43,899 nt of DNA, from NCBI GenBank assembly GCA_022844475.1, contig JALHLR010000021.1, positions 1 through 43,899 of the forward strand. Reading direction: 5' to 3'. Under the pieces are notes generated by a model, which was given only the letters and a program-made list of their open reading frames with translations, was not told the DNA's origin and did no database searches. Of the stretch, positions 1 to 8,649 are shown piece by piece. This stretch comes from Hyphomonadaceae bacterium (GTDB taxonomy: Bacteria; Pseudomonadota; Alphaproteobacteria; Caulobacterales; Hyphomonadaceae). Made by a program: the position numbers and the translations under genes. Position 1 is the stretch's first letter; each line of letters opens with the position of its first letter.

Positions 1-177
1 CGCATCTGCTCCTTCGAATGCACGTTCTGCGTGTCGTGTGCGGAGGGAACGCTGAAGGGGAAATGTCCCAACTGCGGGGGTGCGCTCGTCGAGCGACCAG
101 CCAGAGCGACTGACAAGCTTGCCCGATTTCCCGCTTCGACCAAGCGCATCATAAAGGCCGGCGGCTGCGCGGCCTGA
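1..177 (+). CDS. DUF1272 domain protein, C-terminal part
   Basis: The frame is open from the window edge to a TGA at 175-177, giving 58 visible residues; the start lies outside. The visible part begins [10 protein letters not shown] and carries CTFCVSC and CPNC, i.e. paired cysteines of a small zinc ribbon. The wording [11 protein letters not shown]...L.G.CPNCGG.L..RP matches the DUF1272 family, small soluble proteins of unknown function. The tail after the ribbon (about 25 residues, basic, ending KAGGCAA) is longer than I expect for the family core. Thirty-seven bases separate it from thiE, so co-transcription is possible. Confidence 0.75.
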   Translation, partial: RICSFECTFCVSCAEGTLKGKCPNCGGALVERPARATDKLARFPASTKRIIKAGGCAA

Positions 178-214
178 TCTTGCCCGCCCCGCCGCGCAGG
201 CGTACCCCTCGCCC

Positions 215-868
215 ATGTCGCGCCGCTGCCGCCTTTACCTGATCACCCCGCCCGAGATCGCGGACATCGCGGCGTTCTCGAAGCAGCTCGATGAGGCGCT
301 CGATGCCGGCGACGTCGCCTCGCTCCAGATACGGCTGAAGTCACGCGAGGGCGTCCCGGCTCCCGACCACCAGATCCTCGAACTCGGCCGCCACATCATT
401 CCGCGCGCGCAGGAACGTGGCGTCGCCGTGCTGGTGAATGACCGGCCCGACCTTGCCGTCCAGCTTGGCGCCGATGGCGTCCATATCGGCCAGACCGACA
501 TGGCCTACGCCCAGGCGCGCAAGCTGGTCGGCCCCGATGCCATCATCGGCGTCACCTGCCACGACAGCCGCCACCTCGCCCTCGATGCGGGAGACGCCGG
601 CGCCGATTATGTCGCCTTTGGCGCCTTCTACCCGACAGACACGAAAGATCCGAAAGCCCGCGCCGAACCGGACCTGCTCACCTGGTGGCAGCAGATGATC
701 GAACTGCCCTGCGTCGCTATCGGCGGCATCACGGTAAACAACGCCAGGCCTCTGGTCGAAGCCGGGGCGGATTTCCTCGCCGTCTCTGCCGGGGTCTGGC
801 GGGCAGAGGGAGGTCCGGGGGCTGCGGTGCAGGCCTTCAACGCGACTTTCGACGAACTGGCGACCTGA
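215..868 (+). CDS. thiE: Thiamine phosphate synthase
   Basis: Joins hydroxymethylpyrimidine diphosphate to thiazole phosphate to make thiamine phosphate; cytosolic TIM barrel. The 217-aa length is normal. Family landmarks are in order: [22 protein letters not shown] (residues about 75-95), [24 protein letters not shown] (the GP.F.T.TK phosphate-loop region) and [29 protein letters not shown] at the C-terminus. ATG 215 has no clear Shine-Dalgarno sequence, but the protein begins with the expected RLYLITPP strand shortly after. No other thiamine gene is adjacent, and the 37-bp upstream gap is too short for a TPP riboswitch, so regulation would have to come from further upstream. Confidence 0.9.
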   Translation: MSRRCRLYLITPPEIADIAAFSKQLDEALDAGDVASLQIRLKSREGVPAPDHQILELGRHIIPRAQERGVAVLVNDRPDLAVQLGADGVHIGQTDMAYAQARKLVGPDAIIGVTCHDSRHLALDAGDAGADYVAFGAFYPTDTKDPKARAEPDLLTWWQQMIELPCVAIGGITVNNARPLVEAGADFLAVSAGVWRAEGGPGAAVQAFNATFDELAT

Positions 869-971
869 TCACCGCGACCCCGGGGCCTCCGTTTCACCTT
901 GGGGGCGATCAAAGCTTGCACTTTGGCCCATGAAAGCTATGGGAAGCCCCCTTAGCCCAAGGCTGTTTGAC

Positions 972-1799
972 ATGTCCCGTCCCTCCCCCACCGTCAGCGT
1001 GATGATGGATGCCGCGCGCGCTGCGGGCCGCAGGCTTATCCGCGACTTCGGCGAGGTCGAGAACCTGCAGGTCTCGCGCAAGGGCCCGGCCGACTTTGTC
1101 TCCGCCGCCGACAAGAAGGCCGAGGAAATCATCCTCAAGAGCCTGCAGAAGACGCGCCCCGGCTATGGCTATCTGATGGAAGAGGCCGGCGAAATTGTCG
1201 GCTCCGACAAGACCCACCGCTTTGTTGTCGATCCACTCGACGGCACGCTGAACTTCCTGCACGGCATTCCACACTTTGCCGTCTCCATCGCCCTCGAGCG
1301 CGAAGGCAAGCTGCGCGCCGGCGTGATCTTCGATCCCATGCGCAACGAGACATTCTGGGCCGAGGATGGCGAAGGCGCCTGGCTCGACAACAAGCGCCTG
1401 CGCGTCAGCGCCCGCCGCAAACTCAACGACGCCGTCGTCACCACCGGCATCCCGCAGCTTGGCGTCAACGGCGGCGAGCTCTTCCTCGACGAACTCGCGC
1501 GCGTGCGCCAGGAAGTCGCCGCCGTGCGCCGCTTCGGCTCAGCCGCGCTCGACCTCGCCTGGGTCGCCGCGGGACGCTTCGACGGCTTCTGGGAACGCAG
1601 GCTCTCGCCATGGGACATCGCAGCCGGCTTCCTGCTGGTGCAGGAAGCAGGCGGCGTCGTCACCGGCCTCAACAAGTCAGTTCCCATGAAAGGCGACTTC
1701 GTCGCCGCCAACACCAGCCTCGCACCGAAGCTGGCGGAGGTGATCGAAGGAAAACTCAGGAAGCCGGCAGCGACACACCCAAAACTGCGGCCGGTCTGA
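972..1799 (+). CDS. Inositol monophosphatase family protein (SuhB-like)
   Basis: Mg-dependent sugar/inositol phosphatase fold, 275 aa from ATG 972. Motifs: LMEEAGE (metal-binding Glu), FVVDPLDGTLNFLHGIPHFAVSIAL (the DPLDGT metal site) and SPWDIAAGFLLVQEAGGVVT (WD..AG.L...EAGG, the C-terminal family signature). ATG 930 and 939 are also in frame, but homologues start near MSRPSPTVSVMMDAARAAG, and AAGG lies 9 bases before ATG 972. In bacteria SuhB-type proteins can act in rRNA antitermination as well as being phosphatases; the substrate here cannot be told. The stop is only 4 bp from the convergent DUF533 gene. Confidence 0.87.
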   Translation: MSRPSPTVSVMMDAARAAGRRLIRDFGEVENLQVSRKGPADFVSAADKKAEEIILKSLQKTRPGYGYLMEEAGEIVGSDKTHRFVVDPLDGTLNFLHGIPHFAVSIALEREGKLRAGVIFDPMRNETFWAEDGEGAWLDNKRLRVSARRKLNDAVVTTGIPQLGVNGGELFLDELARVRQEVAAVRRFGSAALDLAWVAAGRFDGFWERRLSPWDIAAGFLLVQEAGGVVTGLNKSVPMKGDFVAANTSLAPKLAEVIEGKLRKPAATHPKLRPV

Positions 1800-1803
1800 G
1801 CGC

Positions 1804-2637
1804 TCAAGCCTTCGCGTTGGCAGCGCCCGCATCGATCTGCGCAACCAGTCCCTCATCGAGCCCCAGCGCCACCGCGAGGTTCATGAGGAACGCCTTTTCC
1901 GTCATGCTGTTCGGCTCGATCGCGATGCGCGCTGCCGTATAGGCCTGCGCCGCCAGCGCCGGGGTGTTTGCCGCCGCCGCCAGTTCGGCGATCGTCGCGG
2001 GCCTTGCGAACTCGCCATCGAGAAACTTCGCGGCATGAACATCAAGCCCGGCATTCTCCAGCGCGCCGATGATGCGCGAGCGTTCCGCATTGTCGACCAC
2101 CCCATCGCACGCCGCCGCCGCGATCATAGCGCGCAGCACCAGCATGGCGGTCGCATTGTCCTGATCGGGATTGCCCGTCTCGCCGAACGGGCTGGCGTCA
2201 GGCGCCGCCTCGATCTGTGCGGGCGCCGCAGGCGCCTTGCCCGCCTGATGGTTCTGCCACGCCTTGTAGGCAAGCCCACCCACCATCGCCAGACCTCCCA
2301 GCGTCGCTGCGCTCCCGACCAGCCCGCGCCCGCCGCGCGTGCCCAGCAAGAGAAGTCCGAGCCCGCCCAGCGCCGCGCCCGTCGCAACCTTGTTCCCGGT
2401 CGCGAACGCCTTTGCCTGTTCGAACAGGTCGCCGCCGGATTTCCCCGTTACGTCCTTCAGGGCCTCGTTCGCCTTTGCGCCAATGCCGGTCTTCTGTTCG
2501 ATCGCCGCCGCGCCTTCTTTCATGCCTGAAACACTGTCATTGAGCAGGCCGCCCAGCATGCCGCCAATATCGCCCAGCGGATTCTTGCCGCCTCCGGCGC
2601 CGAAGATCTCGTTGAGAAGCTTGTTGGCGTCGAACAT
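1804..2637 (-). CDS. DUF533 / TerB-like inner-membrane-associated protein
   Basis: A 277-aa protein. The N-terminal third is glycine-rich (MFDANKLLNEIFGAGGG, GGMLGGLLND); a hydrophobic glycine/alanine segment follows (ATGAALGGLGLLLLGTRGGRGLVGSAATLGGLAMVGGLAYKA) and then a helical TerB-like domain (MLVLRAMIAAAACDGVVDNAERSRIIGAL..AGL). This layout is that of the DUF533 family, whose function is not established. The start at 2637 is chosen over the longer frame (2700) because GGGAGA sits just upstream and MFDANKLL is the usual family start. It is convergent with the SuhB-like gene. Confidence 0.8.
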   Translation of the reverse strand: MFDANKLLNEIFGAGGGKNPLGDIGGMLGGLLNDSVSGMKEGAAAIEQKTGIGAKANEALKDVTGKSGGDLFEQAKAFATGNKVATGAALGGLGLLLLGTRGGRGLVGSAATLGGLAMVGGLAYKAWQNHQAGKAPAAPAQIEAAPDASPFGETGNPDQDNATAMLVLRAMIAAAACDGVVDNAERSRIIGALENAGLDVHAAKFLDGEFARPATIAELAAAANTPALAAQAYTAARIAIEPNSMTEKAFLMNLAVALGLDEGLVAQIDAGAANAKA

Positions 2638-2728
2638 GATGGTCTCCCCATGGAATTGCTGCTTCAGCTTGGAACATGGGCGTCGCCGCTTCAACCACAA
2701 GACTGCGACAGCGCGGCGTCAAGCGAAC

Positions 2729-4579
2729 TCAGCCGCTCGTGAACTGCATCTCCGCCAGCTTTGCATAAAGCCCGCCCGCCTTCACCAGCGTCTCGTGATC
2801 GCCCTGCTCGACCACGCGGCCCTGTTCGAACACAACGATGCGGTTCGCCTTGCGCACCGTCGCCAGCCTGTGCGCAATCACCAGCGTGGTGCGGCCTTCG
2901 GATGCCTGATCCAGCGCCTTCTGCACCATCCGCTCATTGGCTGCATCAAGCGCAGACGTCGCCTCGTCCAGCAACATCACCGGCGCGCCGCGCACCAGCG
3001 CCCGCGCGATCGCGATCCGCTGCCGCTCGCCGCCTGATAGCTGCCGCCCCTTGGCGCCGACTTCCGCCGCCAGCCCGCCGCGCCCTTCCAGGAAGGCGAA
3101 TGCCTCAGCCTTGCGCAGCGCCTCACGGATCTCGTCCTCGCTCGCATCCGTCCGCCCGAAACGCACATTGCCGGCGGCGTCGCCCGAAAAGATCGGCGCT
3201 TCCTGCGGCACGTAGGCGAAGCGCGCGCGCCACTCACCCGGATCAACCTCACGCGCATCCATATCGTCGAGCGAGACCACGCCTGTCTGCGGATCGAAGA
3301 AGCGCAGCAGCATGCGGAACACGGTCGACTTACCGGCGCCCGACGGTCCAACCAGGGCGACCAGCTCCCCCGGTCTTGCTTCGAATGACACGTCCTTCAG
3401 CGACGGTCCGGCCGCCTCCGGATAGGCGAAGGAGACATTCTCCAGCTTCACATGGCCGGCAATCCGCGCCGGCATCGGCCGTGGGACCGGCGGCGCCGCG
3501 ATATCGGGACGCTGGTCGAGAATCTCCACCGCCCGCTGCGCCGCGCCCGACGCCCGCATGGCGTCGCCCATCACTTCGGCGACCGTCGCAAAGCCGCCCA
3601 CGCCGAACATGGCGAGCAGGACAAACTGCATGAACGAGCCGACGCTCATCGCACCCGACTGCACCTCCAGCGCCCCGATCCACACGACGCCGGTGACGCC
3701 CGCAAACATCAGCGCGATGATGATCCCGGTCAGCCACGCCCGCGCGCCAATCCGCGCAAGCGCCGCCTCGAACGCCAGCTCGATCGCAGACCGGAAACGC
3801 CCCTCGCGCTCCTTCTCCATGCCATAGGCCTGCACCAGGTCGATCGCATCGATCGTCTCGGTTGCCTCCGAGGCCGCGTCCGCAATCCGGTCCTGCGCAT
3901 TGACCGACAGCTTGCGCACCCGCCGCCCCATGGCGAGGATCGGCAGGATCAGCACCGGCGCCATCACGAACAGTATCAGCGTCAGCTTCCACGACGTGAT
4001 CATCATCAGCACCAGCGCGCCGATCGACGTCACGCAGGATCGCACCGCCATCGAGAAGGTCGACCCGAAGAACGTCTCGATCAGCGTCACGTCAGCCGTC
4101 AGCCGTGACACCGCCTCGCCTGTCCGGAGCTTCGAGAAGTACGCCGGCGACAGCGACATCAGCCGGGCATAGACGTCGCCCCGCAGGTCCGCCGCCAGCC
4201 GCTCGCCGAAGCGCGAGAAATAGTAGAACCGGATCGCTGACGTCACGCCGAGCAGCAGGGCGATGCCGATCATCGCCATGAAACCGTTGTTGATCATGGC
4301 CGGGTCGAAGCTCTGGAAGGCGTTGTTGCCCAGCCACTGCACCGGAAATGTGATGGCCAGATTGAGCGCCGCCGCCACGAACAGGAAGATGATCGCCAGC
4401 ACCGCCGTCGTCTGCTGGCGCCTGATGTAGGGCATCAGCCGCATCAGCGGCTTCAGGGAACGCGATTTCTCCCGCTCCGGTCCGCCCTCGCCCCAGCGCT
4501 GGGCCCCGGCGGTCCGGTCGAAGCTTGCCGTGCCGGCGCTGGAGGCTGGCGCGCTGTTTTGGGCTGATCCGTCGCTCAT
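2729..4579 (-). CDS. ABC exporter, fused membrane and ATPase domains
   Basis: 616-aa half-transporter of the MsbA/ABCB type, which would act as a homodimer in the inner membrane. The N-terminal 40 residues are polar; six membrane helices follow over about 50-330 (type I exporter fold), then the nucleotide-binding domain with Walker [11 protein letters not shown]-loop YVPQEAPIF, signature LSGGERQR, Walker [13 protein letters not shown] and the H-loop IAHRLATV. Cargo (lipid, peptide or drug) cannot be inferred. It is divergent from rpmE, an arrangement I recall as common in alphaproteobacteria. The Shine-Dalgarno sequence upstream of 4579 is weak. Confidence 0.9.
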   Translation of the reverse strand: MSDGSAQNSAPASSAGTASFDRTAGAQRWGEGGPEREKSRSLKPLMRLMPYIRRQQTTAVLAIIFLFVAAALNLAITFPVQWLGNNAFQSFDPAMINNGFMAMIGIALLLGVTSAIRFYYFSRFGERLAADLRGDVYARLMSLSPAYFSKLRTGEAVSRLTADVTLIETFFGSTFSMAVRSCVTSIGALVLMMITSWKLTLILFVMAPVLILPILAMGRRVRKLSVNAQDRIADAASEATETIDAIDLVQAYGMEKEREGRFRSAIELAFEAALARIGARAWLTGIIIALMFAGVTGVVWIGALEVQSGAMSVGSFMQFVLLAMFGVGGFATVAEVMGDAMRASGAAQRAVEILDQRPDIAAPPVPRPMPARIAGHVKLENVSFAYPEAAGPSLKDVSFEARPGELVALVGPSGAGKSTVFRMLLRFFDPQTGVVSLDDMDAREVDPGEWRARFAYVPQEAPIFSGDAAGNVRFGRTDASEDEIREALRKAEAFAFLEGRGGLAAEVGAKGRQLSGGERQRIAIARALVRGAPVMLLDEATSALDAANERMVQKALDQASEGRTTLVIAHRLATVRKANRIVVFEQGRVVEQGDHETLVKAGGLYAKLAEMQFTSG

Positions 4580-4726
4580 TCTGCTTTCAGAATCCTGATT
4601 TCAGCCGATTCACCCGGCCAGCTTGCCAGCAAGGCCCCCTTCGGGTATGAGCCCCGCTCCCGAATTCAGCAAGGCTTTGCGGGCTTTATCCCCGACCGAG
4701 CCGCTTTGACGCCAAGAGACTGCGCC

Positions 4727-4951
4727 ATGAAGAAAGAAGGCCATCCCGACTACCACTTCGTTGAAGTGGTGATGACAGACGGCACGCGCTACAAGACGCG
4801 CTCGACCGTCGGCAAGGAAGGCCACGTCATCGCCCTCGACATCGACCCGAAGACGCACCCGGCCTGGACCGGCGGTTCGGGCGTCTCGCTCGATCGCGGC
4901 GGCCGCCTGTCGCGCTTCAAGGACAAGTTCAAGGGCTTCGTTAAGTCGTAA
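4727..4951 (+). CDS. rpmE: 50S ribosomal protein L31 (zinc-independent type)
   Basis: 74-aa large-subunit protein. [42 protein letters not shown] and [13 protein letters not shown] match the alphaproteobacterial L31 pattern. The CxxC zinc ligands of the other L31 type are absent, so this is the C-minus form. A TTG at 4706 would add seven residues, but the family starts at MKK. An intrinsic terminator follows 45 bp downstream, so it looks monocistronic. It shares a 147-bp divergent promoter region with the ABC exporter. Confidence 0.95.
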   Translation: MKKEGHPDYHFVEVVMTDGTRYKTRSTVGKEGHVIALDIDPKTHPAWTGGSGVSLDRGGRLSRFKDKFKGFVKS

Positions 4952-4995
4952 GCGACTGACGCAGCTGGAAACACTGATCAACGAGACACTGGGAG

Positions 4996-5019
4996 AGCCC
5001 GCCGGCAACGGCGGGCTTT
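4996..5019 (+). terminator. Intrinsic terminator after rpmE
   Basis: AGCCCGCC (4996-5003) pairs with GGCGGGCT (5010-5017) around a GGCAAC loop and is followed by a short T run. Read on the other strand there is no T run, so it serves rpmE rather than the convergent DUF1275 gene. Confidence 0.8.
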
Positions 5020-5032
5020 CTGCTGTCGCGCG

Positions 5033-5674
5033 CTAGGCTTCCTCACTGCGCACGACCAGAAACGCCACCCCCGCCAGCACAAGCGCCCCCGCGACCCCGG
5101 CCCAGAGCCCGGCAAGCCCGAACGCCGGCCAGGCCAGCGCGCCCGCCACCGCCCCTCCGACCAGGCCCAGCCACAGCATCAGGTAAGGCGCCCAGGCAAG
5201 CTTCGGCCCGCCCATGAGCGCGCCAGCCAGCCGCTGGCCCAGCTTCACCAGAGCCCCCGTCATGTAGGTGAGCCCGATCGACACCTCCCCATCGCGTTCG
5301 AACGTGGTGTTCTCCGCCCCCATCGCCGCCGCGACCAGCAGCATCCCGAGATCCGGCGCCCCCATGGCGACAAGCGTCGCTGACGCAAGCAGGCTCGCCA
5401 CCAGCAGCAACACGCCCGGGCGCCTCCACCGCTTCGCCGCGGCGCCAACGAGACTGCCCAGCACCACCCCAGCCACGAAACTCGCGATCAGGCGCGCAGC
5501 GATCAGCGCTTCGGTCGGCAACCCGGCCACCCCGACAGCAAGCCGGGTCGAGTTTCCGCTCATGAAGGAGACAAAGAAGCCGCCCAGGCTGAGAAAACCT
5601 ATGGCGTCCACATAGCCCGCCAGCACCGACGCACCGACGGCAATGGCGATGTCACGTTTGCGGTGTCGCAGCAT
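5033..5674 (-). CDS. DUF1275 (YoaK) family membrane protein
   Basis: 213 aa, with about six hydrophobic segments. The N-terminal signature GYVDAIGFLSLGGFFVSFMSGNSTRL is characteristic of DUF1275/YoaK, an inner-membrane family of unknown transport or sensing role; MGAENTTFERDGEVSIGLTYMTGALVKLGQ is a second family block. ATG 5674 has GGAAGG eight bases upstream, whereas the GTG at 5683 has the same sequence directly abutting it, so 5674 is preferred. Nothing near it hints at a substrate. Confidence 0.85.
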   Translation of the reverse strand: MLRHRKRDIAIAVGASVLAGYVDAIGFLSLGGFFVSFMSGNSTRLAVGVAGLPTEALIAARLIASFVAGVVLGSLVGAAAKRWRRPGVLLLVASLLASATLVAMGAPDLGMLLVAAAMGAENTTFERDGEVSIGLTYMTGALVKLGQRLAGALMGGPKLAWAPYLMLWLGLVGGAVAGALAWPAFGLAGLWAGVAGALVLAGVAFLVVRSEEA

Positions 5675-5768
5675 GCCCGGCACCTTCCCGAAGATCCCGG
5701 CACAGCCTACACGATCGGCGTGCGTGGCGCCTCGGCACGTGCGGCCGAGGATCGGGATTGCGGCAAGG

Positions 5769-6314
5769 CTACCGGCGCCACACCGACAGCGGATCGAACG
5801 CGCCGCCTTCGGCGGCCTGGCGCAGGCGGTCGATCTGCTTCATGACATTGTTTTCGGTCGGCTGCGGCGTCTCCGAATACAGCGTCGTATCGAAGCGCCA
5901 CACGCGCTCGTAAAGCGCTCGCGAGCGGTCCACCAGCGACATCAGCTGCGCCGGCATGACCGAGCGGTCGACCGGGTGCGGCTCGCCCGTGCGCGCGAGG
6001 CGGTACTTCTCGTCGCCGGCCTCTTCGACCTTCATGTCCTTCTCGCGGACGGCGCGCTGGACCACCAGCCAGGATGCCGCCTGCATCAGGCGGGTCGTCA
6101 CTTCCATGCTTTCGGCAGCATAGACCAGCGCGAGCTCACGGTTCAGCTTGCGCGAATCCACGCGGCCGGGGCCATCGAGATAGCTCGCTGCTTCCTCGAC
6201 CAGGCCCATGCCTTCCTTGAACAGGCGGTCGAACAGCTCCGAGCCCGCGAATTCGGTCACGCGCTGCTTCCATTCTTCCCGCACAGAGCCGGCAGAGTGC
6301 ATCGCGTCGCGCAT
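5769..6314 (-). CDS. rcdA: RcdA (DUF1465), adaptor for cell-cycle proteolysis
   Basis: In Caulobacter, RcdA works with CpdR and PopA to bring CtrA and other substrates to ClpXP. This 181-aa protein has the conserved DUF1465 core: LFKEGMGLVEEAASYLDGPGR, LALVYAAESMEVTTRLMQAASWLVVQRAVREK, then EKYRL and SLVDRSRALYERVWRFDTTLY, which fits the known helical bundle. The start is set at 6314 because GAGGGA lies about five bases upstream; 6302 is an alternative. The disordered C-terminal tail (about 30 residues) fits the tail known to matter for delivery. It lies downstream of the same-strand DUF1192 gene. Confidence 0.88.
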   Translation of the reverse strand: MRDAMHSAGSVREEWKQRVTEFAGSELFDRLFKEGMGLVEEAASYLDGPGRVDSRKLNRELALVYAAESMEVTTRLMQAASWLVVQRAVREKDMKVEEAGDEKYRLARTGEPHPVDRSVMPAQLMSLVDRSRALYERVWRFDTTLYSETPQPTENNVMKQIDRLRQAAEGGAFDPLSVWRR

Positions 6315-6481
6315 AAATCCCTCAATCGACCTGTCGCCGGATTGCCAAGTCTCTGCCTGAGACCTTGAGCAAGCCTTGACGACCAAACCCCGTCGTACCT
6401 GCCAGTATCAGGCAAGACCTGCGCCGCTTAAGCATGTAAACCCTTATCTGATGGGGCCGTCAGCTTATCATCAGCCTGCCA

Positions 6482-6658
6482 TCAGCTCTTGAAGAAAGCA
6501 GCCTCGGCAGCCTTTCGTGTCGCTTCTTTTTTCTGGATCATCTGCTCGCACGCGGCGATCTCGGACCGAAGCGTCTCGATCCGCTCCTTCAGTTCCTGAA
6601 TCGACATGTCGTCGAGCCCTCGTTTCGTCGTACGAATGGGCTCTTCCTCGAAATTCAT
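6482..6658 (-). CDS. DUF1192 small coiled-coil protein
   Basis: 58 aa starting MNFEEEPIRTTKRGLDDMSIQELKERIETL and ending in a charged helix with KKEATRKAAEAAFFKS. The MSIQEL..RI..L..EI...E......K..A...AFFK pattern is the DUF1192 family, found in alphaproteobacteria and usually near RcdA. The start is secured by a very strong GGAGGAGG six bases before ATG 6658. About 170 bp separate it from rcdA on the same strand, so the two may share a message. No biochemical role is known to me. Confidence 0.85.
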   Translation of the reverse strand: MNFEEEPIRTTKRGLDDMSIQELKERIETLRSEIAACEQMIQKKEATRKAAEAAFFKS

Positions 6659-6785
6659 GGCCGCCTCCTCCGTTCTCCCGATGCATCGGGGCGCGATCGC
6701 CTGGACACATCCCACCGCTTGACCGCGACGCTCCTACGCGCGCAAGTCGGCCCGCCATCGATGATTAAAGCGCGGGATCTGGTAA

Positions 6786-7766
6786 ATGTCCAAACCGGTG
6801 ATGAAGGCGGTCAAATCCGTCGTCGGCCAGAAGCTTGAACTGCACGAAATCGGGAAACCCTCGCCCGGCCCGGGGCAGGTCCTGATCCGGGTTCACGCGG
6901 CGGGTGTAAACCGTCCCGACCTCATCCAGCGCGCGGGCAAGTATCCCCCGCCCCCTGGCGCCCCTGAAACGCTTGGTCTCGAAGTGTCCGGCGTGGTGGA
7001 AGCCGTCGGCGACGGCGTTACGCGCTGGCAGTCCGGCGATCGCGTCTGCGCGCTCGTGCCCGGCGGCGGCTATGCCGAGTACGCGATCGCCCACGAGGGA
7101 TCGACCATGCCGATCCCCGAGCCGCTCACCTTCATCGAGGCGGCAGGTCTGCCCGAGACGGTGCTGACGGTCTGGAACAACGTCTTCCACATGAGCCAGC
7201 TCAAGCCCGGCGAGACCATTCTGATCCATGGCGGCGCGAGCGGCATCGGCACGACGGCGATCCAGCTGGCTGCAGCCTTTGGGGCGAAGGTGTATGCAAC
7301 GGCGGGCACGGACGAGAAGTGTCGTCTGTGCGAAACGCTCGGCGCGAGGCAGGCGATCAATTACCGGACGGGCGATTTCGAGACGGTTCTTCGCGATGCC
7401 GGCGGCGTCGATGTCATTCTCGACATGGTCGGCAAGCCCTATTTCGAGAAGAACCTCACCATCCTGAAGGATCTCGGCCGCCTGTCCTATATCGCCTTCC
7501 TTCAGGGCTCGCGCATCGAGGGCGACCTCACCAAGCTGATGATGAAGCGCATCTCCATCTCAGGCTCGACGCTTCGTATCCGCACCAATGAGCACAAGGC
7601 GATGCTTGCCGAAGGCGCGGTGCGCCAGGCTTGGCCCTGGATCATGCAGGGGAAATTCAAGCCCCTGGTCAGCGCCGTCTTCCCGCTCGCCGAGGCGGAC
7701 GCCGCCCACGCCAAAATGGACAGTTCCGACCATGCCGGGAAAATAATTCTGCAGGTTGTCGCCTAA
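6786..7766 (+). CDS. NAD(P)H quinone oxidoreductase (zinc-free MDR family)
   Basis: 326-aa medium-chain dehydrogenase/reductase. Quinone-reductase features are VHAAGVNRPDLIQRAGKYPPPPGAPETLGLEVSGVV near the N-terminus and the nucleotide-binding ILIHGGASGIGTTAIQLAAAFGAKVYATAG in the middle, with INYR.GDF next. The catalytic zinc cysteines of alcohol dehydrogenases are absent, as expected for the QOR branch (PIG3-like). It would reduce quinones or other enones using NADPH. Divergent from DUF1192 (128-bp gap). The trcR leader lies downstream. Confidence 0.9.
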   Translation: MSKPVMKAVKSVVGQKLELHEIGKPSPGPGQVLIRVHAAGVNRPDLIQRAGKYPPPPGAPETLGLEVSGVVEAVGDGVTRWQSGDRVCALVPGGGYAEYAIAHEGSTMPIPEPLTFIEAAGLPETVLTVWNNVFHMSQLKPGETILIHGGASGIGTTAIQLAAAFGAKVYATAGTDEKCRLCETLGARQAINYRTGDFETVLRDAGGVDVILDMVGKPYFEKNLTILKDLGRLSYIAFLQGSRIEGDLTKLMMKRISISGSTLRIRTNEHKAMLAEGAVRQAWPWIMQGKFKPLVSAVFPLAEADAAHAKMDSSDHAGKIILQVVA

Positions 7767-7815
7767 TGCCTTGATTCCGGGCAGTCAGCCGGCCCGCCGA
7801 CCGCCCTGTTTCGGG

Positions 7816-7844
7816 TTCACAACAGCGAAAACCTGAATTATATC
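7816..7844 (+). promoter_or_regulatory. Promoter-like sequence in front of trcR
   Basis: TTCACA (7816-7821), a 17-base spacer and TATATC (7839-7844) form a sigma70-like promoter. Transcription would begin near 7851, about 34 bases before an intrinsic terminator and 87 bases before the trcR start codon. Confidence 0.45.
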
Positions 7845-7884
7845 AGCGACGCTCAGGACTACTTCCCATTCTCGACATTCCGAG

Positions 7885-7911
7885 AAACCCGGCCCTCAGC
7901 GCCGGGTTTTT
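7885..7911 (+). terminator. Intrinsic terminator/attenuator in the trcR leader
   Basis: AAACCCGGC (7885-7893) pairs with GCCGGGTTT (7901-7909), loop CCTCAGC, with a run of five T ending at 7911. A smaller hairpin, TTCTCG/CGAGAA (7869-7886), directly precedes it. It ends transcripts from the quinone oxidoreductase gene and also lies downstream of the promoter-like site at 7816-7844. Confidence 0.8.
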
Positions 7912-7937
7912 CGCTTTTCAGGACTAACGAGGCGCTT

Positions 7938-8642
7938 ATGGCCAAAATCCTCATGCCGAAGGCGACAGCCGTCTGGCTGATCGACAACACCACGCTCACA
8001 TTCGAGCAGATCGCCGAATTCTGCGAACTGCATCCACTCGAAGTCAAAGGCATCGCCGATGGCGAGGTCGCCGAGAACATGCGCGGCGCCGATCCGGTCG
8101 CCTCGGGCGAACTCACGCGCGAAGAGATCGAGAAGGGCGAGCAGGACAAGACCTACACGCTCCAGATGCCGCCGCTGAAGCACGCCAGCGTGCCCGAAGC
8201 GAAGAAGAAAGGGGCCCGCTTCACGCCGGTCTCGCGCCGCAAGGACCGCCCGGACGCCATCGCCTGGTTCCTCCGCCACCACCCGGAGGTCACCGACGCG
8301 CAGATCTCCAAGCTGATCGGCACCACCAAGTCGACCATCGAGTCGGTGCGCTCGCGCCAGCACTGGAATGCGCCCAACCTCAAGCCGGTCGATCCCGTGA
8401 CGCTGGGCCTGTGCTCACAGATCGAACTCGACGCCATCGTTTCGCGCGCCGCAGCCAAGAAGGCCAACGCACGCGACGAGAAGGACGCCCGTCTCTCGGG
8501 TCCGACGCTCCGCAAGGTCGTCACCCCGGCTCCGGCGGCAGCTGACGCTGCAACCGCCGATGGCGAGGAACCCCGCCGCGAGAACATCACGGCCGAACAA
8601 CTGTTCGCGAACTTCGGCAAGAAGAAGGACGGCGAGGAATAG
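7938..8642 (+). CDS. trcR: DUF1013 protein, cell-cycle transcriptional regulator TrcR
   Basis: 234 aa. The N-terminus MAKILMPKATAVWLIDNTTLTFEQIAEFCELHPLEVKGIADGEV is the highly conserved DUF1013 block, continuing with GELTREEIEKGE and KKKGARFTPVSRRKDRPDAIAWFLRHHPEVTDAQISKLIGTTKSTIESVR, where a helix-turn-helix-like segment is visible (DAQISKLIGTTKSTIESVR). The C-terminal 70 residues are alanine-rich, low in complexity and end EEPRRENITAEQLFANFGKKKDGEE. Members are called TrcR and are linked to transcription in Caulobacterales. Its nearness to rcdA is typical. A CGAGG precedes ATG 7938. Confidence 0.85.
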   Translation: MAKILMPKATAVWLIDNTTLTFEQIAEFCELHPLEVKGIADGEVAENMRGADPVASGELTREEIEKGEQDKTYTLQMPPLKHASVPEAKKKGARFTPVSRRKDRPDAIAWFLRHHPEVTDAQISKLIGTTKSTIESVRSRQHWNAPNLKPVDPVTLGLCSQIELDAIVSRAAAKKANARDEKDARLSGPTLRKVVTPAPAAADAATADGEEPRRENITAEQLFANFGKKKDGEE

Positions 8643-8649
8643 TCGCCGC

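Noticed and set aside
178..214. TPP riboswitch upstream of thiE
   Set aside because: Only 37 bp separate thiE from the upstream gene and no THI-box sequence is present.
6421..6470. CtrA site upstream of rcdA (TTAAG...TTTAC)
   Set aside because: The spacing between the two halves is wrong for TTAA-N7-TTAA and the second half is incomplete.
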